Origin: Croceibacterium mercuriale
Lineage (GTDB): Bacteria; Pseudomonadota; Alphaproteobacteria; Sphingomonadales; Sphingomonadaceae
Reading direction: 5' to 3'
Length of the DNA stretch: 64,000 nt
Assembly: GCF_000802385.1 (NCBI RefSeq)
Contig: NZ_JTDN01000002.1
Coordinates: forward strand, 868,001 to 932,000
The notes below the pieces were generated by a model. The model saw only the letters and a program-made list of their open reading frames with translations. It did no database searches and was not told where the DNA came from. Of the stretch, positions 26,767-37,634 are shown piece after piece. Position numbers and translations under genes: made by a program. Within the stretch, counting starts at the first letter, position 1. Each line of letters opens with the position of its first letter.

Positions 26767-28341
26767 ATGATGCAGGATCGCTTTGGGGGCAGGGCCGGCG
26801 CCGCTGCCGCGCTCGCATTGGGCGTGCTGGCGGCGACCGGCTTCGAACCGCTGCACTGGTGGCCGGTCGCGCTGGTCGCCATGGGCCTGTTCGCCAGCCT
26901 GCTGGCGCGCACCACGACCGTGGGCCGCGCCGCCTGGCTCGGCTGGCTGTTCGGGCTGGGGCATTTCACCTTCGGCAACAACTGGATCGCAACAGCCTTC
27001 ACGCACCAGGCGCAGATGCCCGCGGTGCTGGGCTGGGCGGCGGTGCCGCTGCTGGCGGTCTATCTGGCGGTGTACCCTGCCATCGCCGCGCTGGGTGCGC
27101 GGGCAATCGCCGGACCCGGACGGCCGCGCATGCTGCCGCTGGCCTTTGCCGGCTGCTGGATCGTGGCGGAGCTGCTGCGGGCCGGGGTCTTCACCGGCTA
27201 TTCCTGGAATCCGTTTGCCATGGTCCTGCTGGGGCCGTGGGATCGCCCTGGCTTGGCGGTGCTGTCGCCGTGGATGGGCACCTATGCCCTGTCCGGTCTG
27301 GCGGTGCTGCTCTCTGCCGTGGCCGTCGAATCGGTACTGGGCCGCAAGGCGTTACCTGCCGCGGGCGTGGCGCTGCTGGTGATCGCGGGCATGCTGCTGC
27401 CGGCCCGCCCGGCGCCGGACGGTACGCTGCCGGTGACGGTGGTGCAGCCGAACCTGCCGCAGGCCCGCCTGGGCGATCCGCGTTTCTTCGAAGACAATTA
27501 CCTGCAGCTGGCCAGCCTGTCGCCCGCCGCACGTCCTGGTGCCCGGCCGGGCACCACGCGGCTGCTGCTGTGGCCCGAAAGCGGCCTCGCCGACTATCTG
27601 CGCCCCGGCTACCCCCAGCGGTTCTACGATTCCACGACCGCGCTGGGCGATCCGGATTTTGCCCGCCGGCGTATCGGGCGCACCATCGGTACCGGATCGC
27701 TGCTCCTGACCGGGGCAGTCGACCTGGAGGTGCAGGGCGGCCGCGCCGTGGGCGCCTACAATTCCGTCACGGCGCTGGATGCGGCCGGCACCATCCGCGG
27801 CAGCTACACCAAGGCGCATCTGGTGCCCTATGGCGAATATCTGCCGATGCGCGAAGTGCTGGAGCCGCTGGGCCTGTCCCGGCTGGTCCCCGGCGCGATC
27901 GACTTCCTGTCGGGACCCGGTCCGCAGACGCTGACGCTGGGTCCGCACGGCCGCGCCGGCGTGCAGATCTGCTACGAGATCGTGTTTTCCGGCGAAGTGG
28001 CGGACCGGCACGACCGGCCCGACTTTATCTTCAACCCGTCCAACGATGGCTGGTTCGGCGCGTTCGGCCCGCCGCAGCATCTGGCGCAGGCCCGCATGCG
28101 CGCCATCGAGGAAGGGCTGCCCGTGCTGCGCGCCACCACCACCGGCATCAGCGCGGTGATCGATGCGCGCGGCGTCGTGCGCCATCATCTGGCCACCGGT
28201 GTCGCTGGCCGGATCGACACTGTCGTGCCCGGTGCCCTGCCGCCCACCATCTTTGCGCAGACCGGCAACATGCTCGCCTTTGCCTGGGCCCTGCTTTTTC
28301 TTGGGCTGGCGCTGGTTGCAGTGAAGCGGGCCCGCCCGTAG
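26767..28341 (+). CDS. lnt: apolipoprotein N-acyltransferase
   Basis: Inner-membrane enzyme adding the third acyl chain to lipoproteins. The 524-residue protein has about six N-terminal helices (to ~210), a periplasmic nitrilase-like domain and a C-terminal helix (about 498-520). The catalytic triad is visible: Glu271 in LWPESG, Lys349 in YTKAHLVPYGEYLP and Cys402 in QICYE. It starts with ATGATG, 32 bp after the DUF4167 gene. Window lipoproteins (sodC, M28 peptidase, DUF305, export lipoprotein) would be its substrates. Confidence 0.96.
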   Translation: MMQDRFGGRAGAAAALALGVLAATGFEPLHWWPVALVAMGLFASLLARTTTVGRAAWLGWLFGLGHFTFGNNWIATAFTHQAQMPAVLGWAAVPLLAVYLAVYPAIAALGARAIAGPGRPRMLPLAFAGCWIVAELLRAGVFTGYSWNPFAMVLLGPWDRPGLAVLSPWMGTYALSGLAVLLSAVAVESVLGRKALPAAGVALLVIAGMLLPARPAPDGTLPVTVVQPNLPQARLGDPRFFEDNYLQLASLSPAARPGARPGTTRLLLWPESGLADYLRPGYPQRFYDSTTALGDPDFARRRIGRTIGTGSLLLTGAVDLEVQGGRAVGAYNSVTALDAAGTIRGSYTKAHLVPYGEYLPMREVLEPLGLSRLVPGAIDFLSGPGPQTLTLGPHGRAGVQICYEIVFSGEVADRHDRPDFIFNPSNDGWFGAFGPPQHLAQARMRAIEEGLPVLRATTTGISAVIDARGVVRHHLATGVAGRIDTVVPGALPPTIFAQTGNMLAFAWALLFLGLALVAVKRARP

Positions 28342-28377
28342 ACACCGGCGCTTGTGCGGAACGAACGAAAGTCCCCG

Positions 28378-29631
28378 ATGCGCCAGAATTACCTGTTCAC
28401 GTCCGAATCCGTTTCCGAGGGTCATCCGGACAAGGTGGCGGACCAGATCTCCGATGCCATTGTCGACCTGTTCCTGTCGAAAGACCCGGAAGCGCGCATT
28501 GCCTGTGAAACCATGACAACCACCCAGCTCGTCGCGCTGGCGGGGGAGATCCGCTGCAAGGGCGTGTACGAGAACGGCGAGTGGGCCCCGGGCGCGCTGA
28601 AGGAGATCGAGGACACGGTCCGCGAAACCGTGCGCGACATCGGCTACGAGCAGGCGGGCTTCCACTGGGAAACCTTCACCTTCGAGAATCGCCTGCACGC
28701 GCAGTCCGCGCAGATCGCCCAGGGTGTGGACGCCAGCGGCAACAAGGACGAGGGCGCGGGCGACCAGGGCATCATGTTCGGTTTCGCCTGCAGCGAGACG
28801 CCCGACCTGATGCCGGCGACGCTGTACTACAGTCACAAGATTCTCGAGCGCATGGCTGCCGATCGCAAGGGCAAGGTCGTATCGTTCCTGGAGCCGGACG
28901 CGAAAAGCCAAGTGACCCTGCGGTTCGAAGACGGCGTACCGGTCGCTTGCGAAGCGGTCGTTGTGTCGACCCAGCATGCCAAGGATTATTGCGATCCGTG
29001 GGAAGATGCCAAGGGCAACAAGGGCGGTGACACCGAGAAGGCAGCCGAGCTGAAGGCCTATGTGAAGGCCGTCATCGCCGACATCCTGCCAGTCCAGCTG
29101 CTGTCGGATGCCACGAAGTACCACATCAATCCGACGGGCGCGTTCGAGATTGGCGGCCCGGACGGCGATGCCGGCCTGACCGGGCGCAAGATCATCGTCG
29201 ACACCTATGGCGGCGCCGCGCCGCACGGTGGTGGGGCGTTCAGCGGCAAGGACCCGACCAAGGTCGACCGCTCGGCCGCCTACATCACCCGCTACCTGGC
29301 CAAGAACGTGGTCGCCGCGGGCCTGGCCACGCGTTGTACCATCCAGATCGCCTACGCGATCGGCGTGTCGGAGCCGTTGTCGCTCTATGTCGATACGCAC
29401 GGCACCTGCGTGGCCGGCGTCACCGATGCCGGGCTGGAGCAGGCGATCCAGTCGATCGAATCGCTGGGCGGCCTGACCCCGCGCGCGATCCGCACCAAGC
29501 TGCGGCTGAACAAGCCAATCTACCGCCAGACGGCTGCCTACGGCCATTTCGGGCGCGAGCCGGAAGGCGACGCCTTCCCGTGGGAGCGGACCGACCTGGT
29601 GGACGAGCTGAAGGCCGCGCTGAAGGGCTGA
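28378..29631 (+). CDS. metK: S-adenosylmethionine synthetase
   Basis: Makes SAM from methionine and ATP. The 417-residue protein has [11 protein letters not shown] (13-23), the ATP-binding segment [10 protein letters not shown], and the metal/phosphate P-loop [19 protein letters not shown] 28378 matches the family N-terminus; a GTG 24 bases earlier is less likely. The 36-bp gap after lnt is too short for a SAM riboswitch, and none is seen. A strong terminator follows. Confidence 0.96.
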   Translation: MRQNYLFTSESVSEGHPDKVADQISDAIVDLFLSKDPEARIACETMTTTQLVALAGEIRCKGVYENGEWAPGALKEIEDTVRETVRDIGYEQAGFHWETFTFENRLHAQSAQIAQGVDASGNKDEGAGDQGIMFGFACSETPDLMPATLYYSHKILERMAADRKGKVVSFLEPDAKSQVTLRFEDGVPVACEAVVVSTQHAKDYCDPWEDAKGNKGGDTEKAAELKAYVKAVIADILPVQLLSDATKYHINPTGAFEIGGPDGDAGLTGRKIIVDTYGGAAPHGGGAFSGKDPTKVDRSAAYITRYLAKNVVAAGLATRCTIQIAYAIGVSEPLSLYVDTHGTCVAGVTDAGLEQAIQSIESLGGLTPRAIRTKLRLNKPIYRQTAAYGHFGREPEGDAFPWERTDLVDELKAALKG

Positions 29632-29722
29632 GCCTGTCGCGTCATCGCGGGCGCTGCGCTCGCGATGACGGACGGCTGCCCGCGGGTCGAACCCCGGCCG
29701 GACCGGCCATCGCCAAACGAGA

Positions 29723-29749
29723 AAGGGCGCCCCGCGGGGCGCCCTTCTT
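29723..29749. terminator. bidirectional intrinsic terminator between metK and M23 peptidase
   Basis: An 11-bp perfect GC-rich stem (29723-29733 with 29736-29746) is followed on the plus strand by CTTGTATT and on the minus strand by TTTCTCGTTT after the stem. It lies between the convergent metK and M23 genes and can serve both. Confidence 0.85.
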
Positions 29750-29777
29750 GTATTCAGGTCCGGACGTGGTGGACGGA

Positions 29778-30476
29778 TCAGTCCGCGCCGCCGATCCCGC
29801 CCTGGCTGGCCACGAGTGCCACGCGCGTCTCGCTGCCGCTGTCCAGCATGTAGGGGCGCGGGTCGACCGCTTCGCCTGCCACGCGCACTTCATAATGCAG
29901 GTGGGGGCCGGTGGAGCGGCCGGTGGAGCCGACATAACCGATCAGCTGACCCTTGCTCACCCGCTCGCCAGCGGAGACCGCAAAGCCGGACAGGTGACCG
30001 AAGCGGGTCTGCAGGTCGCCGCCATGTTCCAGCGCGATGTAGTTGCCATAGGAGCCCCAGGCATCGGCGCGGCTGACCAGGCCATCGGCCGGGGCATAGA
30101 CCGGCGTGCCGGTGGGTGCAGCGAGGTCGACACCGCTATGCCGGCGACGGCCGCCCAGCACCGGGTGCGAGCGCATGCCGTAATCGCTGCTCATCCGCGC
30201 TGCATCCAGCGGGATGCGCGACGGGACGGAAACACGCTGGATCGGGGCGGCGGCGAAGCCGGTGGAGTCGCTGACGCGTCCGGCATCGGACTGCTGCCAG
30301 CTGGCGAACAGCTCGCTGAACTCTGCGTCACCCGAGCCGGTGGCGACCGGTGCCTCGATCACGCCGGTGATCTGGGCGCTGGTCAGCTGGGTGGCGGCGG
30401 CGTTGTCCTGCGCCTGCACGGGGGCCACGATGGTGGCGGCGATCCCGGCGGCGGCAATGGCGAGCTTGATGATCAT
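29778..30476 (-). CDS. M23 family (LytM) peptidoglycan endopeptidase
   Basis: A 232-residue periplasmic protein. Signal peptide 1-22 (cleavage after VQA), a linker, then a LytM domain from about residue 95. Zinc ligands are His113 and Asp117 (HSGVDLA) and His194 in HLHYE (192-196), with His161 as catalytic histidine, so it is predicted active rather than a degenerate EnvC-type activator. It probably cleaves peptidoglycan cross-links in division or growth. It is on the same strand as the glnE-bcp-DUF455 set, 171 bp downstream, and likely has its own promoter. Confidence 0.92.
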   Translation of the reverse strand: MIIKLAIAAAGIAATIVAPVQAQDNAAATQLTSAQITGVIEAPVATGSGDAEFSELFASWQQSDAGRVSDSTGFAAAPIQRVSVPSRIPLDAARMSSDYGMRSHPVLGGRRRHSGVDLAAPTGTPVYAPADGLVSRADAWGSYGNYIALEHGGDLQTRFGHLSGFAVSAGERVSKGQLIGYVGSTGRSTGPHLHYEVRVAGEAVDPRPYMLDSGSETRVALVASQGGIGGAD

Positions 30477-30647
30477 ATGACCGACGATCCGTCCTTCTTA
30501 GTTCCCGCCCGGGCCAAGTGGCAGGGGCGGTGTGTCGAAGTGCCGCACATCAGTTGCGCGACACGTTTCGGGCATTTTCTTGTGTTTAGAGAAGGTCGGA
30601 ACCCCCCGCCGTCTCGTTGATTGGATGGGTAACCGGGTGCGCGTTGC

Positions 30648-31439
30648 CTACGCAAGCGCAACGTAGACCCTGCGCGGCAGACCGGCAGCTTGCCGCGCCG
30701 AGTCGTTGAACGGTGGCTTCAACGTGCCGTGGAAGTGCTGCCGCACCAGCATCTCCCAGTAATTCTCGTAAGATTCGCCGCGGCGTTGCGCCACTTGTGC
30801 AAAGTGCTTGGCGCCAACCGCGACATGGCGAATCTCGTCGTCAAGGATGCGCTGCAGGATGCGGGCGCCGCCCTCGTCTCCGCTTGCCCGGATCCGGTCG
30901 CGGGCGGCCGGCGTCACATCCAGCCCGCGCGCTTCCAGCACCATCGGGACGACCGCCAGACGCGCGGCGACATCACCCTTGGTGGCATCTGCCGCTTCCC
31001 ACAGCCCGTCATGCGCGGGCAGTGCGGCGTAATGACTGTCAAGCGTGCGCAGCTTGCGGGCGATCAGCGACCAGTGCATCGCCTCGTCCGCGGCGACTGC
31101 CAGGAAATCGCTGACGAAGTCCGGTCCCTGCGCTTCTCCGAACCGGCCGGCCGCATCCAGCGCCAGATCGATGGCCATGAACTCGATATGCGCCAGCGAA
31201 TGCCACAAGGCTACGCGCGTCGCCTCCGATCCCCCCTTGCGTCGGCGCGGCATCTGCCCGGGTGGCAGCAGCTGCAATCCCGGCGGCACGGCCGGTCGGT
31301 CGGGCATCGGCACCGCCCAGTCCCAGGCGAGCGTGCCCTTGCGCCAGGCCCGCGCCAGCGCCCGCACCTGCATGACCTTGTCCCGCGGCTCGCCCGTCAG
31401 CAGCGCCGCGGCAATGGCGGCGGACACGGATTGCGTCAC
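30648..31439 (-). CDS. DUF455 ferritin-like protein
   Basis: A 263-residue soluble protein of the DUF455 family, predicted to be a ferritin-like four-helix di-metal protein. Putative carboxylate/histidine metal-ligand clusters occur in order: HIEFMAIDLALD (about 82-93), DEAMHW (113-118), LEARGLD (167-173) and DEIRHV (197-202). No substrate is known; iron or oxygen chemistry is plausible from the fold. The GTG start overlaps the bcp stop (GTGA), linking it tightly to a peroxiredoxin. Confidence 0.85.
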   Translation of the reverse strand: MTQSVSAAIAAALLTGEPRDKVMQVRALARAWRKGTLAWDWAVPMPDRPAVPPGLQLLPPGQMPRRRKGGSEATRVALWHSLAHIEFMAIDLALDAAGRFGEAQGPDFVSDFLAVAADEAMHWSLIARKLRTLDSHYAALPAHDGLWEAADATKGDVAARLAVVPMVLEARGLDVTPAARDRIRASGDEGGARILQRILDDEIRHVAVGAKHFAQVAQRRGESYENYWEMLVRQHFHGTLKPPFNDSARQAAGLPRRVYVALA

Positions 31440-31903
31440 AGTGCCCGCGCCGCCTCCAGCACCTCCGCTGCGTGGCCCTTCACCTTTACCTTGCGCCAGA
31501 CCTGCGCGATCCGCCCAGCCGCATCCAGCAGATAGGTCGTGCGCTCCATGCCCAGATAGGTCCGGCCATACATGTGCTTCTCGACCCAGATGCCCAGCGC
31601 ATCGGCCAAGCCGTCTTCCGCCGGATCGGAGGCCAGCGGCACGGTGAGGCCATGTTTGGCCGTGAACTTGGCGTGCGTGGCGGGCGGGTCCTTGCTGATC
31701 CCCAGCAGGGCCACGCCGGCGGCGGCGAAGTCGCTCGCCAGGGCGGTGAAGTCCAGGTTCTCCGTCGTGCAGCCGGGCGTGTCGTCCTTGGGATAGAAGA
31801 ACAGCACGGCCTTGCGCCCGGCGAAGTCGCCTGCGCGGATCACGGCCCCGTCGGCACCCTGCATCGCCACATCCGGCATTGCCTCGCCCACATCAATCAA
31901 CAC
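31436..31903 (-). CDS. bcp: BCP/PrxQ-type thioredoxin-dependent peroxiredoxin
   Basis: Reduces hydrogen peroxide and organic hydroperoxides. The 155-residue protein has the peroxidatic Cys45 in DDTPGCTTE with the conserved Thr/Pro and a downstream arginine (ERTTY). The usual PrxQ resolving cysteine five residues later is replaced by leucine, and there is no other cysteine, so it is a 1-Cys form needing an external thiol. The GTG start overlaps the end of glnE by 11 bp with GGAG just upstream; the stop overlaps the DUF455 start by 4 bp. Confidence 0.92.
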   Translation of the reverse strand: MLIDVGEAMPDVAMQGADGAVIRAGDFAGRKAVLFFYPKDDTPGCTTENLDFTALASDFAAAGVALLGISKDPPATHAKFTAKHGLTVPLASDPAEDGLADALGIWVEKHMYGRTYLGMERTTYLLDAAGRIAQVWRKVKVKGHAAEVLEAARAL

Positions 31904-34541
31904 TGATCTCCAGTTCTTGCCCCAGCACCGCCTGCCACGCCTGCGCCACGCAGGCCCGTGCCGCGCCCACGGAGTGCAGCAGGGCGGGGTAGTCGGCAAG
32001 TCCGCACGCGGCGGCGAAAGCGTCTTGCGCCACCAGCGGCGGGATGTCGCCAGCGGGTGCGAACAGCCGTTGCACCACCAGCACGCGCGTCAGCACCGCA
32101 TGGTGGTGCGCCAGGCTCGCCGGCACCCGGCCGAGCCCCGCCAGACCGGCGATCGCCTGCGGCAGGTGCGGCTGCAGCGCCGCCCCGTCACGCAGTTGCA
32201 GGTAATGGATCAGGAATTCCAGATCGACCAGGCCGCCGCGCAGCAGCTTCACGTCCAGTTCGCTGACCGGTGCCTTGTGCGCCGCCATCTCGGCCCGCAT
32301 CGCCAGCACGTCGGCGCGCAGGCGATCGGGCGCGCGCGGCAGGTGCAGGATCTCCTGCAGTAGCGCGGTCAGGGCGGCGCGGTCCTCCGCGATGCCGAAC
32401 ATCGGCCGGGCGCGGGTCAGCGCCATGTGTTCCCAGGTCCACGCCTCCTCCCGCTGGTACCGGGCGAAACTGTCCAGGCTGACCGCCAGTGGCCCCTGCG
32501 CGCCTTGCGGGCGCAGGCGGGTGTCGACCTCGTACAGCGCGCCTTCGGAGGTCGGCACGCTGAGTGCGGCGGTCACCCGTTGTGCCAGGCGGTTGAAGTA
32601 GAGCGAGGCGGTCAGCGGGCGCCGGCCATCGGATTCCACGCCGATATCGCCGGTGAACAGGTAGACCAGGTCGAGGTCGCTGGCATGGGTCAGCGCCCCA
32701 CCGCCCAGCCGGCCGAGCCCCAGCACCAGCAGTCGTCCGCCCGGCACACGCCCATGCGCCACCTCGAATTCCGCAACTGCCGCCGCCGTTGCACAGCACA
32801 AGGCCGCTTCCGCCACGCGACCGAGGCCATCCGCCACATCCAGCGCATCGTGCCGCGCTGTCACCAGCTGCGCGCCCAGGACGAAGCGCTCCTCCCCCAC
32901 CACCTGCCGGATGCGGTCCAGCCGCGCCTCAAGGTCGGCGGCCTGCCGCTCGACCGGCTGCATCGCCTGCATCAGCGCCGGCACGGCAGGCGGCAACTCC
33001 AGCGCGGAGCGATCGATCAGCCGGTCCAGCAGCGCGGGCCGGTGCGCCAGCGCGTCCCCCAGCGGGCGCGACAGTGTCAGCAGGCGCAGCACCTCGTCCA
33101 ACAGGCCGGGGCGCTGCTCGAACAGGCGGAACAGGTTCACGGCGGAGGGCAGGCGGGCCAGCAGCCGTTCCCAGCGCGCCATCGCCTCCGGCGGATCGGG
33201 TGCCTTGTCGAAGGCGTCGAGCAGCCAGGGCAGCACTGCATCAAAGGCGACCCGCGCTTCCGCCCCGCGCAGTGCGCGTAGCGTGGCTCGCCAACCGGCT
33301 ACCCGTTCGGCATGGCGCTGCGCCAGGGCCGGCGGGGGCGGCGCGGCGCGGTCTTCGCCCAGCAGGCGATCATAATGAGCCGCGACCGTGCGGGTCAGTC
33401 CGTCCAGCTCCGCGACCAGCGCTGCGCCATCCGTCAGGCCGTCCAGCCGGGCAACATTGTCCAGCGCGGAGAGGCTGTCGGGCAGGCTGTGCGTCTGGCG
33501 GTCGTCCACCATCTGCAACCGGTGCTCGATCGTGCGCAACCGATCATAGGCCACGCCCAGCTCCGCTGCGGTGTCCCCGGCGATCAGACCCTCCGCCGCC
33601 AGTGCATCCAGCGCGGCGCGGGTGCCGCGCAGACGCAGCGCGGGGCGCCGACCGCCATGGACCAGCTGGTGCGTCTGGGCGAAGAACTCGATTTCGCGGA
33701 TGCCGCCACGGCCGCGCTTCAGGTCGAAACCGGGTCCGGGTGCCTGCGGCCCGTCATAGGCCTCGCGGATGCGGCGCGTCAGGCGGCGGATGTCCTCGAT
33801 CGCGGTGAAATCCAGGCTGCGACGCCAGACGAAGGGCGTGATCGCCTGCAGGAACCGCTCCCCCGCCGCGATGTCGCCACCGGCGGCGCGGGCGCGGATG
33901 AAGGCGGCGCGTTCCCACGCCAGCGCGCTGCTCTCGTAATGGCTCAGCGCCGCATCGAACGAGATCGCCGGCGGGCTGACTTCGCTGGCCGGGCGCAGCC
34001 GCAGGTCGACGCGAAAGACATAGCCGTCCGCCGTCTGCTGGCTGAGCAGTTCGGTCACGCTGCGGGCGTAACGCTGCGCCGCCTCGGCCGGTTCGTCCCG
34101 CGCGCGGCGGGGCAGGGTGGCGGGGTCGTAGAGCAGGATGGGGTCGATGTCGGAGGAATAGTTGAGCTCGCCCGCGCCCTGCTTGCCCAGCGCCAGCGCC
34201 ACGAAGCCCGCCGGCACGGCATCGGGCACGCGATGGGTGATGGCATGGCCGATGGCCCGGTCCAGCGCCCGGTCGGCGAAGGCGCTGAGCTCGCCCATCA
34301 CCCGCGCCGGAGGGAAGGCGCCCGCCAGGTCGCCCACCGCCAGCACCGCGGCGAGTGCCAGCCGCTGCTGCCGCAGTTCGACCGCCAAGTCGCCAGCAGT
34401 GATGGCCTTGGCCGCCGCCAGCGCCTGCTCACCCTGTCCAGCGGCCAGCAGCGCGGCGAGATCGGGCTGGCGGGCCAGCGCGCGGGCGAGGAAAGGGGAG
34501 TGCTGCCGGGCGCGCTCCAGTGCATCGGTCCAGGCGTCCAT
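31893..34541 (-). CDS. glnE: glutamine synthetase adenylyltransferase/deadenylase
   Basis: Bifunctional enzyme that adenylylates and deadenylylates glutamine synthetase in response to PII and glutamine. At 882 residues it is a little shorter than the E. coli protein. Two nucleotidyltransferase domains are present: the N-terminal deadenylase with NYSSDIDPILLYD and the C-terminal adenylyltransferase with HASDLDLVYLF, joined by the GlnD/PII-type linker including RGRGGIREIEFF and a second GLVDLEFLIHYLQL. It is the first gene of glnE-bcp-DUF455. With gltBD also in the window, two parts of ammonia assimilation are represented. Confidence 0.96.
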   Translation of the reverse strand: MDAWTDALERARQHSPFLARALARQPDLAALLAAGQGEQALAAAKAITAGDLAVELRQQRLALAAVLAVGDLAGAFPPARVMGELSAFADRALDRAIGHAITHRVPDAVPAGFVALALGKQGAGELNYSSDIDPILLYDPATLPRRARDEPAEAAQRYARSVTELLSQQTADGYVFRVDLRLRPASEVSPPAISFDAALSHYESSALAWERAAFIRARAAGGDIAAGERFLQAITPFVWRRSLDFTAIEDIRRLTRRIREAYDGPQAPGPGFDLKRGRGGIREIEFFAQTHQLVHGGRRPALRLRGTRAALDALAAEGLIAGDTAAELGVAYDRLRTIEHRLQMVDDRQTHSLPDSLSALDNVARLDGLTDGAALVAELDGLTRTVAAHYDRLLGEDRAAPPPPALAQRHAERVAGWRATLRALRGAEARVAFDAVLPWLLDAFDKAPDPPEAMARWERLLARLPSAVNLFRLFEQRPGLLDEVLRLLTLSRPLGDALAHRPALLDRLIDRSALELPPAVPALMQAMQPVERQAADLEARLDRIRQVVGEERFVLGAQLVTARHDALDVADGLGRVAEAALCCATAAAVAEFEVAHGRVPGGRLLVLGLGRLGGGALTHASDLDLVYLFTGDIGVESDGRRPLTASLYFNRLAQRVTAALSVPTSEGALYEVDTRLRPQGAQGPLAVSLDSFARYQREEAWTWEHMALTRARPMFGIAEDRAALTALLQEILHLPRAPDRLRADVLAMRAEMAAHKAPVSELDVKLLRGGLVDLEFLIHYLQLRDGAALQPHLPQAIAGLAGLGRVPASLAHHHAVLTRVLVVQRLFAPAGDIPPLVAQDAFAAACGLADYPALLHSVGAARACVAQAWQAVLGQELEISVD

Positions 34542-34637
34542 GCCGGCAGCCTATGACCGCGTGTGGCCCCGGCGCAAGGCCTTGAACCGCGGCGATGCCC
34601 CTGCCACTGGTGCCGCAAGGTATTCAGGGGGTTTACG

Positions 34638-36305
<1,668 letters not shown>

Positions 36306-36306
36306 G

Positions 36307-37290
36307 ATGACGCACTGGCACATGCCGCCGGAATGGGCGCCGCAGGACTGGCTGTGGATCGGCTTCCCGCATGACCCCGCGGAATGGCCGGACCTGGCCG
36401 CCGCGCAGGTGCAGCTCGCCGCCTTCGCCAGCGCCGTGGCGGAAAGCGGGCAGGAGGTGCGCCTGCTGGTGCGCGATGCCGCCAATGCCATGCGCGCCAA
36501 GGCGTTGACGCACGGCGCGGTGCAGCTGGAGCGGCGCGACTATGGCGATGTCTGGCTGCGCGACACCGGCCCGCTGGTGCTGCGCGATGGCGCCGGCAAG
36601 CGGCTGGGGCAGCGCTTCTGCTTCAATGGCTGGGGCGGCAAGTTCGTGATGGATGGGGACGAGACCATCGGCGCCGAACTGGCGCAGGATGCCGGCCTGG
36701 CGGTGCGCAGCGCCGACTGGGTGCTGGAAGGCGGCGCGATCGACGGCGATGGCACCGGCCTGGTCGTCACGACCGAGCAATGCCTGCTTAACCCCAACCG
36801 CAACCCGCATCTCTCGCGCCAGGAGATTGAGGCGCGACTGAAGGCGGACCTGGGGTTCACCCGCGTGCTGTGGCTGGGCGAGGGATTGCAAGGCGATCAT
36901 ACGGACGGCCATGTCGACAACCTTGCCCGCTTCGTGGGGCCGGGCCGCATCGCCATCCCGCAGGCCAGCGCCGGCGACGATCCCAACAGTGAAATCTTCA
37001 CGGATGCGAAACGGCGCGCCGAAGCGGCGGGGCTGGAGGTGCTGGCGGTCCCGTCCCCCGGCTGGATGGGGGAGGGCGACGAGGCGGAGCCGGCCAGCTA
37101 CATGAACTTCGCCATCTGCAACAAGGTGGTGGTGGTGCCGACCTACGGCTCTCCGCTGGATGAGGAGGCGGTGACGGCGATCGGCGCGATGTTCCCGGAT
37201 CGTGTCGCGGTGGGCTTGTCGGCCGATGCCGTGCTGGGCGGCGGCGGCAGCTTCCACTGTGCCAGCCAGCAGATGCCGAGCGCGGGTTGA
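36307..37290 (+). CDS. aguA: agmatine deiminase family protein
   Basis: Converts agmatine to N-carbamoylputrescine, or a close peptidyl-arginine-deiminase-type reaction. The 327-residue protein has the family blocks ERRDYGDVWLRDTGP (about 76-90), FNGWGGKF, a GDHTDGHVDNL segment with catalytic His and Asp, and the nucleophile Cys318 in GGGSFHCASQQ. The ATG follows the M28 peptidase stop by one base. The usual partner aguB (N-carbamoylputrescine amidase) is not in the window, so the pathway is incomplete here. Confidence 0.92.
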   Translation: MTHWHMPPEWAPQDWLWIGFPHDPAEWPDLAAAQVQLAAFASAVAESGQEVRLLVRDAANAMRAKALTHGAVQLERRDYGDVWLRDTGPLVLRDGAGKRLGQRFCFNGWGGKFVMDGDETIGAELAQDAGLAVRSADWVLEGGAIDGDGTGLVVTTEQCLLNPNRNPHLSRQEIEARLKADLGFTRVLWLGEGLQGDHTDGHVDNLARFVGPGRIAIPQASAGDDPNSEIFTDAKRRAEAAGLEVLAVPSPGWMGEGDEAEPASYMNFAICNKVVVVPTYGSPLDEEAVTAIGAMFPDRVAVGLSADAVLGGGGSFHCASQQMPSAG

Positions 37291-37339
37291 GCAACGATCC
37301 GCGGCGCCGGGCGCACATCTTGTGCACTGCGGCAAAGAT

Positions 37340-37372
37340 TTGATACGCTCGCGCAGGGAAACCGCAAGAGCC
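37340..37372 (+). promoter_or_regulatory. weak candidate promoter before the small membrane protein
   Basis: In the 128-bp gap after aguA, TTGTGC is followed after 17 bases by ATACGC, a poor to fair -35/-10 pair upstream of the 71-residue protein and bestrophin genes. Offered only because a new transcription unit seems to begin here; GC-rich alphaproteobacterial promoters are hard to call by eye. Confidence 0.2.
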
Positions 37373-37418
37373 CCGGTGCATATGGTTGGACAGGTCGCAA
37401 CAACCAAAGGACATCACC

Positions 37419-37634
37419 GTGGCAGGACATGAGGCGGAACGTGCGCAACGACGCGAGGCATGGCTGGGCAGCGTGCTGCTGTTCGGCTTTGGCTGCAGCG
37501 TGCTGGGCTTCGTGGCGGCCAAGGACCGCCTGCCCTGGCTGTCGGCCGATCGGGTGCGCAATACGCTGACCCATGCCGTGGCCGAGGTGAGCCACGACCT
37601 GGCGCGGCCGTTCGGGGACGCCCTGGCCCGGTGA
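37419..37634 (+). CDS. 71-residue single-pass membrane protein coupled to bestrophin
   Basis: A very small protein with a charged N-terminus (HEAERAQRREAW), one hydrophobic segment (about 16-33) and an amphipathic, charged C-terminal helix (to residue 71). GTG start with AAAGG 8 bases upstream, preferred to an upstream in-frame ATG. Its stop overlaps the GTG of the bestrophin gene (GTGA, 37631-37634), so it may be an accessory subunit of that channel. No family recognised. Confidence 0.6.
   Translation: MAGHEAERAQRREAWLGSVLLFGFGCSVLGFVAAKDRLPWLSADRVRNTLTHAVAEVSHDLARPFGDALAR

Noticed and set aside
27352-29547. A 731-codon open frame antisense to lnt and metK
   Set aside because: It crosses two well-supported genes and has no recognisable motif; a shadow of high GC at third codon positions.
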